Origin: Lachnospiraceae bacterium
Lineage (GTDB): Bacteria > Bacillota > Clostridia > Lachnospirales > Lachnospiraceae
Reading direction: 5' to 3'
DNA length: 6,475 nt
Assembly: GCA_016293925.1 (NCBI GenBank)
Contig: JAEDCX010000088.1
Coordinates: forward strand, 1 to 6,475
Shown here: piece after piece, positions 1 to 4,639 of the stretch
How positions within the stretch are numbered: the stretch's first letter is position 1
Layout: each line of letters starts with the position of its first letter
Notes under the pieces: model-generated
Databases searched by the model: none
Told to the model about the DNA's origin: nothing
Seen by the model: the letters and a program-made list of their open reading frames with translations, nothing else
Program-made: the position numbers and the translations under genes

Positions 1-1
1 G

Positions 2-220
2 TATGTATATGATGCCATTGACAAGTATTTCGCTGATCTCAATAAGAACTGGGAGAATGAAAAGAATATCGTTGTCAGAATATCACAGATTGAGACACAC
101 ATTCTTGATATCGCAGGAATCATTGATATCGCAGGAACAACTCTCAATGGTTCAGAATCCAATCTTACCATTGGAGAAGATCAGATTGCAGTAAGGGGGA
201 CCGTAAATGCCACAACCTAA
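2..220 (+). CDS. Baseplate J-like protein, C-terminal fragment
   Basis: This is the open end of a gene that starts before the window; 72 residues remain, read in the frame beginning at base 2. Residues near the start (ADLNKNWENEKNIVVRIS) and the following hydrophobic stretch ending GEDQIAVRGTV match the C-terminal pattern I know from baseplate J / XkdT-type proteins of Firmicute myophages. These build the wedge of the tail baseplate. Its last 14 bases overlap the start of the next baseplate gene, which suggests translational coupling in one late operon. The repeated GATATCGCAGGAA (108-120 and 126-138) encodes a local DIAG repeat. A different reading frame with an ATG at base 3 also stays open here, but it gives an unremarkable peptide. 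Confidence 0.8.
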   Translation, partial: YVYDAIDKYFADLNKNWENEKNIVVRISQIETHILDIAGIIDIAGTTLNGSESNLTIGEDQIAVRGTVNATT

Positions 221-752
221 TATTCTTGCATATCTCCCGGATATAATTGCGAATGTGAAAGAGATGATTGCTCATGCTGATGCCGAACGTCCAGAACTGG
301 AAACATTGTGGGCGGCGAATGATTCAGCATATAATGATCAGTTCCTCTACACAATGACAGAGAACGGAATCAATCGTTGGGAGAAGATGATCGGCATATC
401 TCCGATGGGTACTGACACATTGGAAGATAGGCGGTTCCGAATCATAAACAGATTGAATGCGCAGTTGCCATATTCATATCGAATGTTGCAATCTCACCTG
501 GACCAGATGTGCGGACAGAATGGTTATATCATGGAATACGATCCGGCAACATGGACATTGATGATCAAGGTCGCTCTTACGCAGAAGAAGCAATACGATG
601 AGATTCTTGATCTTGTTCAACAGATGATTCCGTGCAATCTGATTCTCGACTATGATCTGCTCTATAATAAGCACTCCACGTTGGGAACATTCACCCATGC
701 GCAGCTATCTGGATACACATATGGAGCCCTAAGAAATGAAGTAATAGCATAA
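207..752 (+). CDS. Baseplate/tail protein, YmfQ/XkdU (Mu gp48-like) family
   Basis: The product has 181 residues, typical for this family (PF10076, DUF2313). These proteins sit in the baseplate of contractile tails, between the J protein and the fibre. Recognisable features include the N-terminal YLPDII helix, an acidic helical region with ENGINRWEKMIGI (residues 53-65), RRFRIINRLNAQLPYSYRML near the centre, and a C-terminal half ending in IPCNLILDYDLLYN, TH and a TYGALRNEV tail. The start is supported by AAGGGGG at 193-199, seven bases before the ATG. The start overlaps the preceding gene by 14 bases. No truncation is seen, and the gene ends with TAA at 750-752. Confidence 0.9.
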   Translation: MPQPNILAYLPDIIANVKEMIAHADAERPELETLWAANDSAYNDQFLYTMTENGINRWEKMIGISPMGTDTLEDRRFRIINRLNAQLPYSYRMLQSHLDQMCGQNGYIMEYDPATWTLMIKVALTQKKQYDEILDLVQQMIPCNLILDYDLLYNKHSTLGTFTHAQLSGYTYGALRNEVIA

Positions 753-773
753 TTCATCGGAAAGGAAAGTAAA

Positions 774-953
774 ATGAGGACAACAAGCAATTATTCTCTT
801 TTACTACCAGATGAAGAAGATTTCTATAGTGTTGGAGATCCCGACGCAAATATGGAGATCATTGATACACAGATGAAGAGCAATCAGACAAAGGCTGATT
901 CGGTAACAACCGATTGCAACAACGATTATATGGATCGCAATCGGTTTTTATAA
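774..953 (+). CDS. Tail-fibre N-terminal stub (59 aa), probably truncated
   Basis: The product has 59 residues, starting MRTTSNYSLLLPDEEDFY. The opening block NYSLLLPDEEDFYSVGDPDANM followed by IIDTQMKSNQTKAD is the usual N-terminal baseplate-attachment segment of Firmicute phage tail-fibre proteins, which normally continue for several hundred residues. Here the frame stops after a non-family tail (CNNDYMDRNRFL). That tail is encoded by a perfect inverted repeat with a T-run, and the XhlA-like gene begins 20 bases later. The ribosome binding site is AAAGGAAAG at 761-769. The gene sits exactly where a fibre gene is expected. The simplest reading is an internal deletion that joined the fibre start to the terminator at its old end. 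A real mini-protein cannot be excluded. Confidence 0.72.
   Translation: MRTTSNYSLLLPDEEDFYSVGDPDANMEIIDTQMKSNQTKADSVTTDCNNDYMDRNRFL
908..949 (+). terminator. Hairpin with T-run ending the tail-fibre stub
   Basis: AACCGATTGC (908-917) and GCAATCGGTT (937-946) form a perfect 10-base-pair stem with a 19-base loop, followed by TTTTT (945-949). The stem lies inside the last codons of the fibre stub, and the TAA stop follows directly. This has the shape of an intrinsic terminator closing the tail-gene block, although the loop is longer than usual. Confidence 0.65.
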
Positions 954-973
954 ATAATTCAGAAAGGATACTA

Positions 974-1231
974 ATGAAAATGGAAGCGATTATTTCCGCA
1001 TCAATCACCGGGTGCCTTGCGTTGGCGGGCATCATCATCACGAACGTGATGAGCAACAAAAAGATCGAGCATCAATTAGAGACCGCCCAGGCGGTTCAGA
1101 ATTGCAAGATTGATCAACTCACCATTGAAGTGCGTGAGCATAACAATTTTGCGAAACGGATGCCCGTGGTGGAAGAGCAGATCAAGGTTATCAACCACAG
1201 AATTGCAGATTTAGAGAAAGAGAGGAATTGA
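974..1231 (+). CDS. XhlA-like membrane-anchored coiled-coil phage protein
   Basis: The product has 85 residues. One hydrophobic helix spans about residues 5-24, followed by a charged helical region from about 30 to 83 with heptad-like spacing (REHNNFAKRMPVVEEQIKVI). This architecture and the position directly before the holin are typical of the hemolysin XhlA / phage lysis-accessory proteins of Firmicute phages. They are thought to sit in the membrane and assist holin-endolysin lysis. The ATG at 974 is chosen because AAAGGA (963-968) lies five bases upstream. The frame is open further upstream, but those residues overlap the hairpin and have no ribosome binding site. The stop codon (1229-1231) is two bases before the holin ATG, so the two genes are tightly coupled. 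Confidence 0.75.
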   Translation: MKMEAIISASITGCLALAGIIITNVMSNKKIEHQLETAQAVQNCKIDQLTIEVREHNNFAKRMPVVEEQIKVINHRIADLEKERN

Positions 1232-1233
1232 GT

Positions 1234-1440
1234 ATGAGAGATTGGAAGAATTGGGCGAAGTGCGCAGGAATCCGGGCAATCAAGACGGTAGCACAGACGG
1301 CGGTTGCAATGATCGGAACATCGGCGGTGATCGGTGATGTGAACTGGATCATGGTAGGAAGTGCATCCCTGTTATCCGGTATCATTTCGATGCTTACATC
1401 CATTGCAGGCATCCCGGAAGAGCATAAGGCAGAAGGTTGA
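1234..1440 (+). CDS. Phage holin, r1t type
   Basis: The product is a 68-residue small membrane protein. It has a short basic amphipathic N-terminus (MRDWKNWAKCAGIRAIK), a first hydrophobic helix at about 16-34 (VAQTAVAMIGTSAVIG), the turn DVNW, a second helix at about 38-58 (MVGSASLLSGIISMLTSIAG) and a charged tail. The TVAQTA...DVNW...GSAS...SLLTSIAGIP pattern is that of the lactococcal phage r1t holin family (PF16945). These proteins form the inner-membrane lesion that lets endolysin reach the wall. The ATG at 1234 is preferred because GAGAGG (1219-1225) is properly spaced. A TTG at 1228 in the same frame would sit too close to that site. A strong hairpin follows the gene. Confidence 0.85.
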   Translation: MRDWKNWAKCAGIRAIKTVAQTAVAMIGTSAVIGDVNWIMVGSASLLSGIISMLTSIAGIPEEHKAEG

Positions 1441-1452
1441 GAGGATCAGAGG

Positions 1453-1483
1453 AAAGAGCAACGGTCATTCGTTGCTCTTTTTT
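1453..1483 (+). terminator. Strong intrinsic terminator between holin and endolysin
   Basis: AAAGAGCAACG (1453-1463) pairs perfectly over 11 bases with CGTTGCTCTTT (1470-1480) across a six-base loop (GTCATT), followed by TTT. This is a textbook Rho-independent terminator. It ends only 19 bases before the endolysin ATG, and no promoter fits in that gap. Endolysin expression should therefore need read-through or antitermination. Confidence 0.85.
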
Positions 1484-1502
1484 CTATTGAAGGAGAAACA
1501 CA

Positions 1503-2834
1503 ATGGAAAAAAACATATATGAAAAACTACTTGCAGCAATAGGTAATGAATACGGTGTGTGCGGTCTGATGGGGAACATCCAAAAGGAAAGCGGTATGTG
1601 TTCCATCAATATGCAGAATTCATATGAATCGAAACTCGGAATGAATGATGCACAGTACACATCAGCGGTTGATTCAGGAGCATATGCGGACTTCTGTACT
1701 GATCGTGTCGGATATGGCTTGTGTCAGTGGACATCCGCAGGCAGAAAAACAGGACTTCTGAACTACGCAAGGGCAACCGGAAGAAGTATAGGCAATGAAG
1801 ATATGCAGATTGAATGGCTTCTCCATGAATTGAGTACATCATACAAGAACGTCTTGAATGTTCTTAAAACGGCGAAATCCGTTAAGGAAGCATCAGATTG
1901 CGTTGTTACTAAGTATGAGAAGCCGAGAAGTGTTTTGCCAGGATCAAGTGAATCAGTGAGAAACAAAACTCTTTCCGAACGACAGAAACTTGGGGAAGAG
2001 ATATACAACAGGTATTGCAATAAAGGAGAGGTCGAAAAAATGGAAGTAAAACAGATTCTACTAACAAAAAATGATTGCTACAAAGCAGGAAGGACTATTG
2101 TTCCGGTTGGAATCGTTGTGCATTCCACAGGTTCGAACAATAAGAAAATCAGCAGATATGTTCAGCCGGACGATGGAATCATCGGTGTGAATGCATACAA
2201 GAATGATTGGAACAGACCGGGTGTCGCAAAATGCGTTCATGCGTTTATTGGAATTGATAAGAACGGAAACGTATGCACATATCAGACACTTCCTTGGACT
2301 ATGAGATCATGGGGATGCGGTTCAGGGAAGAAAGGATCATACAATAACAACCATATTCAGTTCGAGATATGCGAAGATGGTCTTTCCGATCCGGAATACT
2401 TCAACAAGGTATTCGATGCGGCAGCAGAATTGTGCGCTTCCCTGTGCCAGGCATACGGAATCAGTGTTGCGAATATCGTTTCTCATAATGAATCATACAA
2501 AAAAGGATATGCTTCCGGTCATTCAGATTGCGATCATTGGCTGAAACGATTCGGCAAGAACATGGATTGGTTCAGAAGCCTTGTTTCCGGAAAGATTGGA
2601 ACATCAGAAGTACCAAAGCCAACAGAACCTTCACAGAAACCATCACAGGCATCATACAAGGTTAGAATCACCGCTTCCGTTCTTAATGTCCGGGCAGGTG
2701 CCGGAACGTCATACAAGATCAACACAACGGTCAAAAAAGGACAGGTATACACGATCGTTGAAGAGAAGAACGGATGGGGTAGGCTCAAATCTGGCGCAGG
2801 ATGGATTTCGATGAAATATACTGAGAAGTTATAG
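1503..2834 (+). CDS. Endolysin: tail lysozyme + Amidase_2 + SH3b
   Basis: The product has 443 residues and hydrolyses peptidoglycan at the end of infection. Residues about 1-173 form a phage tail-lysozyme domain (PF18013 type): NEYGVCGLMGNIQKESG with likely catalytic Glu29, INMQNSYE, GYGLCQWT. Residues about 195-358 form an N-acetylmuramoyl-L-alanine amidase of the Amidase_2/PGRP fold. Visible motifs are VVHST with His207, VHAFIG, HIQFEIC, VSHNE and GHSDCDHW; His207, His340 and a residue of the 342-345 cluster are the probable zinc ligands. After a Pro/Thr/Ser linker (368-383), residues 384-443 form one SH3b wall-binding domain (LNVRAGAG...NGWGRL...GWISMKY). AAGGAG (1490-1495) precedes the ATG. 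There is no signal peptide, so release should depend on the holin. The protein has 14 cysteines, none in the SH3b domain. An internal start at Met180 separates the two catalytic domains. Confidence 0.93.
   Translation: MEKNIYEKLLAAIGNEYGVCGLMGNIQKESGMCSINMQNSYESKLGMNDAQYTSAVDSGAYADFCTDRVGYGLCQWTSAGRKTGLLNYARATGRSIGNEDMQIEWLLHELSTSYKNVLNVLKTAKSVKEASDCVVTKYEKPRSVLPGSSESVRNKTLSERQKLGEEIYNRYCNKGEVEKMEVKQILLTKNDCYKAGRTIVPVGIVVHSTGSNNKKISRYVQPDDGIIGVNAYKNDWNRPGVAKCVHAFIGIDKNGNVCTYQTLPWTMRSWGCGSGKKGSYNNNHIQFEICEDGLSDPEYFNKVFDAAAELCASLCQAYGISVANIVSHNESYKKGYASGHSDCDHWLKRFGKNMDWFRSLVSGKIGTSEVPKPTEPSQKPSQASYKVRITASVLNVRAGAGTSYKINTTVKKGQVYTIVEEKNGWGRLKSGAGWISMKYTEKL
2022..2042 (+). promoter_or_regulatory. 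Internal ribosome binding site and ATG inside the endolysin
   Basis: AAAGGAGAGG (2022-2031) is close to the consensus Shine-Dalgarno and lies eight bases before an in-frame ATG at 2040 (Met180). The start falls at the domain junction, just before EVKQILLTKNDCYKAGR, where free-standing amidases of this family normally begin. Initiation here would give a 264-residue amidase-SH3b protein alongside the full-length enzyme. Internal starts producing short endolysin subunits are known in some Gram-positive phages, usually for the binding domain only. Here the shorter form would keep one catalytic domain. Confidence 0.7.
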
Positions 2835-2914
2835 TCTACAAATTGAGCCACACGAATCACACAGGCACTATGTCGAATGGATGGCTAGGATCAGAGTGAT
2901 GTTGCAGTTGTGAA

Positions 2915-2930
2915 TTTGTCCTAGGACAAA
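2915..2930. repeat. Perfect 16-base palindrome
   Basis: TTTGTCCTAGGACAAA reads the same on both strands over all 16 bases. It lies 50 bases from the tRNA-derived junction. A perfect even palindrome of this length is typical of a dimeric DNA-binding protein site. Binding by a phage regulator or recombination factor is only inferred from position. Confidence 0.6.
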
Positions 2931-2942
2931 CGAAAAAATTAG

Positions 2943-2961
2943 AAAAAGGCTTGATTAAGCC
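2943..2961 (-). terminator. Possible small terminator facing into the prophage
   Basis: GGCTT (2948-2952) pairs with AAGCC (2957-2961) across a four-base loop. On the minus strand the stem is followed by TTTTT (complement of 2943-2947) and further T-rich sequence. The stem has only five base pairs, so it is weak, but the geometry fits an intrinsic terminator for leftward transcription. Confidence 0.35.
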
Positions 2962-2979
2962 ATCTGTGGCAAACAGAAT

Positions 2980-3008
2980 GCAGGTTCGATTCCTGTCGAG
3001 TGCATCCC
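2980..3008 (+). other. tRNA 3' fragment (prophage att site), probably tRNA-Arg
   Basis: Bases 2980-2996 form a complete T-arm: GCAGG / CCTGT stem around the seven-base loop TTCGATT. They are followed by a seven-base acceptor strand CGAGTGC (2997-3003) and discriminator A (3004). The matching 5' acceptor GCACTCG, the D-arm and the anticodon arm are absent upstream, so this is a 3' fragment and not a working tRNA. The next bases are TCCCA, not an exact CCA. A GCACTCG acceptor is most familiar to me from Clostridial tRNA-Arg, which is a tentative assignment. Integrases commonly recombine in tRNA 3' ends. The fragment and the terminator after it mark the host-side end of the original tRNA gene. 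Confidence 0.78.
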
Positions 3009-3035
3009 AAAGCCCGGTATATGCCGGGCTTTTTT
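3009..3035 (+). terminator. Terminator of the interrupted tRNA gene
   Basis: AAAGCCCGG (3009-3017) pairs with CCGGGCTTT (3024-3032) across the six-base loop TATATG, and the T-run continues to 3035. It lies immediately after the tRNA 3' fragment, as expected for the native tRNA terminator displaced by prophage insertion. It would also stop phage late transcription from entering the host genes. Confidence 0.9.
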
Positions 3036-3102
3036 GGACGTAAATGAGGCCTTTGGATGACCAGCTTACTGCTTTCATCCAATATATGGCATCGGCAATC
3101 AG

Positions 3103-3132
3103 TTGACGGAAGGCGGAGAAATGATATATAAT
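3103..3132 (+). promoter_or_regulatory. Sigma-A-type promoter for the SH3b membrane protein
   Basis: TTGACG (3103-3108) and TATAAT (3127-3132) are separated by 18 bases, giving a near-consensus housekeeping promoter. The predicted start of transcription near 3139 leaves a leader of about 90 bases before the chosen ATG at 3228. The promoter lies downstream of the tRNA terminator, so this gene has its own transcription independent of the prophage. Confidence 0.75.
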
Positions 3133-3227
3133 AATATGCAGTATTTTATGCGGTTGGAAGTTTGTGGGAGACTGTCCGAAGTACTGTAAGTGTACCTCGA
3201 ATCGATCAGAAAGGGACAACAAGATAC

Positions 3228-4514
3228 ATGAAACAAAAGGTGAGAAAACCAAGCGAAACAATGAAATTCAAAGAGCCGAAGGTCAGACGTACCGGAGCCT
3301 ATTCCGGCAGAAGAGTGTGGAAACGGCTGGCAGAATGGTTCAAAGACTATTATAGAGTTGTAATTCCGTCCTTTTTATGTGCTATTCTGGTTATTGTTGT
3401 GATCGTTCTGCTATTGCAGAAAAAGGAAAATAACAGAGCCGCTGTCCAGGAAGATGAAGCAATCAGCGATTCCATTGAGAGTGAGGAGTTTGTTGTGCCG
3501 GACGTTTCATTGGAAGTGGATGCCCATGACGACGTGAATTATTTTGTGACGAATTATTATACTGCGATGGCAAACGGAGATGTGGATACCTACATATCCA
3601 TGCGTGATGAGACGGATGATACCGAGAAGATCCGTATGCAGAAGAAGAGCAATTATATCGAAAGTTATGTTGTGAACAATGTATATACGGAGCCGGGACC
3701 GGTAGAGAACTCCTATATTGCATTCGTGTATTTTCATGTGAAATTCTACGATGTGGAGTCCCTTGCACCGGGACTTACCACATTATATCTCCTGCCACGG
3801 GAGAGCGGTGAGTTATGTGTCGGTATTGCGGCCCAGGATGAGAGAGTCTCCGACTATATTGAAGCAATTCTGACGCGGGATGATGTTGTGGATGTGTTCA
3901 CCATGGTCAAGGTGAAATACGCTGAAGCGGTAGACCAGGATGAAGCGTTAAAAGTGTTTCTGGATGAGTTGTCGACCAAATTGAAGTATGATGTTGGAAC
4001 AGCACTTGCACAACTGGAAGCCGAAAATGCCGGAGTTTCCGATGATCCGGATACGTCTGGGGCAGGTGAGGCACCGGTTACAGATCCTGAAACGGATAAC
4101 CCGAATGAGGATGAAACGGTAACGGTAACGGAGATGGTCAGAACCAATGACCGTGTCAATGTCAGACAGGAGCCCTCTACCAGTGCACAGAAGGTGGATA
4201 CCGCCGCGAAAGGAACTGTATTTGAACGGTTGGAGATTCTGGACAACGGATGGAGTCGTATCAAATATAGTGAAACAATAGAAGCTTATATCATGACCAG
4301 TTTCCTGGAGGTTGTGGCAGATGCCATCGGATCGGTAACGGTTCTTGAGAACGTCAATGTTCGTGCCAGCGCGAGCCCGAATGCAACCAAGCTCGGGACC
4401 GCATCCAAAGGGGAGGTATTCGAACTGATCGAGGAGGTCGGAAACGGCTGGAGCAAGATCAACTACAATGGTCAGACTGCCTATATTAAGTCAGAATATC
4501 TTCAGGTGAATTAG
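3228..4514 (+). CDS. Membrane-anchored protein with two SH3b domains
   Basis: The product has 428 residues. A basic cytoplasmic N-terminus (1-43) precedes one transmembrane helix (about 44-64, VVIPSFLCAILVIVVIVLLL) with no cleavage site, so the rest should be outside the cell. Residues about 90-200 contain a pattern (YFVTNYYTAMANGDVDTY) like NTF2-like/SnoaL folds seen in Clostridial surface proteins. An acidic Asp/Glu/Thr/Pro linker (about 250-298) leads to two SH3b domains (about 300-363 and 369-428), each with VNVR...NGWS(R/K)I and ending YI. SH3b repeats usually bind cell wall. No catalytic domain is seen, so the function is unknown, perhaps wall sensing or scaffolding. The ATG at 3228 is chosen for AAAGGG (3210-3215), although the 12-base spacing is long; a TTG at 3162 would add 22 residues but has no properly spaced site. 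Confidence 0.82.
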   Translation: MKQKVRKPSETMKFKEPKVRRTGAYSGRRVWKRLAEWFKDYYRVVIPSFLCAILVIVVIVLLLQKKENNRAAVQEDEAISDSIESEEFVVPDVSLEVDAHDDVNYFVTNYYTAMANGDVDTYISMRDETDDTEKIRMQKKSNYIESYVVNNVYTEPGPVENSYIAFVYFHVKFYDVESLAPGLTTLYLLPRESGELCVGIAAQDERVSDYIEAILTRDDVVDVFTMVKVKYAEAVDQDEALKVFLDELSTKLKYDVGTALAQLEAENAGVSDDPDTSGAGEAPVTDPETDNPNEDETVTVTEMVRTNDRVNVRQEPSTSAQKVDTAAKGTVFERLEILDNGWSRIKYSETIEAYIMTSFLEVVADAIGSVTVLENVNVRASASPNATKLGTASKGEVFELIEEVGNGWSKINYNGQTAYIKSEYLQVN

Positions 4515-4574
4515 AGGCACAGAGGGTCTGTACACCAACGTGCAGAGACAAGTACATAACGGAGCAGACGAAGG
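4515..4574 (+). other. Short intergenic leader with a minor hairpin
   Basis: This is the first part of the gap between the SH3b gene and the next gene. TCTGTAC (4527-4533) pairs with GTGCAGA (4540-4546), including one G-T pair, over a six-base loop. No T-run follows, so it is not a standard terminator. No clear promoter is seen, so the following gene may be co-transcribed with the SH3b gene. Confidence 0.35.
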
Positions 4575-4636
4575 AGCACCTCGCATATTTTGGAGCACAG
4601 TGGGAAATACTGATGTAGAAAATGGGAGGTGCTTTT
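4575..4636 (+). promoter_or_regulatory. Long-range inverted repeat covering the next gene's ribosome binding site
   Basis: AGCACCTC (4575-4582) is a perfect complement to GAGGTGCT (4626-4633), with 43 bases between and TTTT after. The right arm contains the core of the ribosome binding site GGGAGGT (4624-4630) of the gene starting at 4640. Folding would therefore hide the site, or with the T-run act as a weak terminator of the upstream transcript. A second AGCAC copy (4594-4598) offers a competing five-base pairing. Inner pairings (CAGT 4599-4602 with ACTG 4609-4612) could shorten the loop. No known riboswitch class is recognised. Confidence 0.45.
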
Positions 4637-4639
4637 ATA

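Larger units (their letters stand above)
2835..2979. other. Gene-free phage attachment arm
   Basis: No credible coding region is seen between the endolysin stop and the tRNA fragment. A weak open frame on the minus strand crosses the tRNA remnant and its terminator, so it is not a gene. The stretch contains a perfect 16-base palindrome (2915-2930), an A-rich patch (2931-2947) and a small hairpin (2948-2961). No + strand terminator is seen directly after the endolysin. By position this is the phage arm of the attachment site, where integrase or excisionase might bind. Confidence 0.5.
1..3004 (+). mobile_element. Right end of an integrated tailed prophage
   Basis: The genes follow the late order of a contractile-tail phage: baseplate J protein, YmfQ/XkdU protein, tail-fibre start, XhlA-like protein, holin, endolysin. 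All lie on the + strand and are closely spaced. The block ends at a tRNA 3' fragment followed by a tRNA-type terminator, after which gene content becomes ordinary chromosome. The right boundary is placed at the end of the tRNA acceptor strand, and the exact crossover lies somewhere within the tRNA-derived segment. The left end, integrase and head genes are outside the window. The reduced fibre gene raises the possibility of a decayed prophage or a tail-only particle, but the lysis genes look intact. Confidence 0.88.

Noticed and set aside
3..194. Open frame of 63 residues at the window start, + strand
   Set aside because: It overlaps the baseplate J frame, which has a family-like protein sequence and the right overlap with the next gene. 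The alternative peptide is low-complexity Ser/Ile/Leu-rich and lacks family features.
914..973. Upstream extension of the XhlA-like gene to 914
   Set aside because: The extra residues overlap the hairpin and the fibre stub, and there is no ribosome binding site before 914. The ATG at 974 has a well-placed AAAGGA.
2930..3004. A complete tRNA gene
   Set aside because: The T-arm and acceptor 3' strand are present, but the sequence upstream has no matching GCACTCG, D-arm or 17-base anticodon arm. The GGCTT/AAGCC hairpin has a four-base loop and cannot be an anticodon arm.
3162..3227. TTG start of the SH3b membrane protein at 3162
   Set aside because: There is no properly spaced ribosome binding site, and the added residues carry no recognisable signal. 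The ATG at 3228 has AAAGGG upstream, though at a long spacing, so some doubt remains.
2857..3261. Minus-strand open frame of 134 residues across the intergenic region
   Set aside because: It runs through the tRNA fragment, a strong terminator and the promoter on the opposite strand, so it is a chance frame.
3854..4264. Minus-strand open frame of 136 residues inside the SH3b gene
   Set aside because: Its Ser/Thr/Val-rich composition reflects the acidic linker read backwards, and it has no ribosome binding site. It is a shadow of the real gene.
4561..4598. Three GGAGCA direct repeats as a possible array
   Set aside because: They are six bases long and unevenly spaced (12 and 19 bases), too short to treat as a repeat array. 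The AGCAC portions are mentioned only for possible pairing in the leader.
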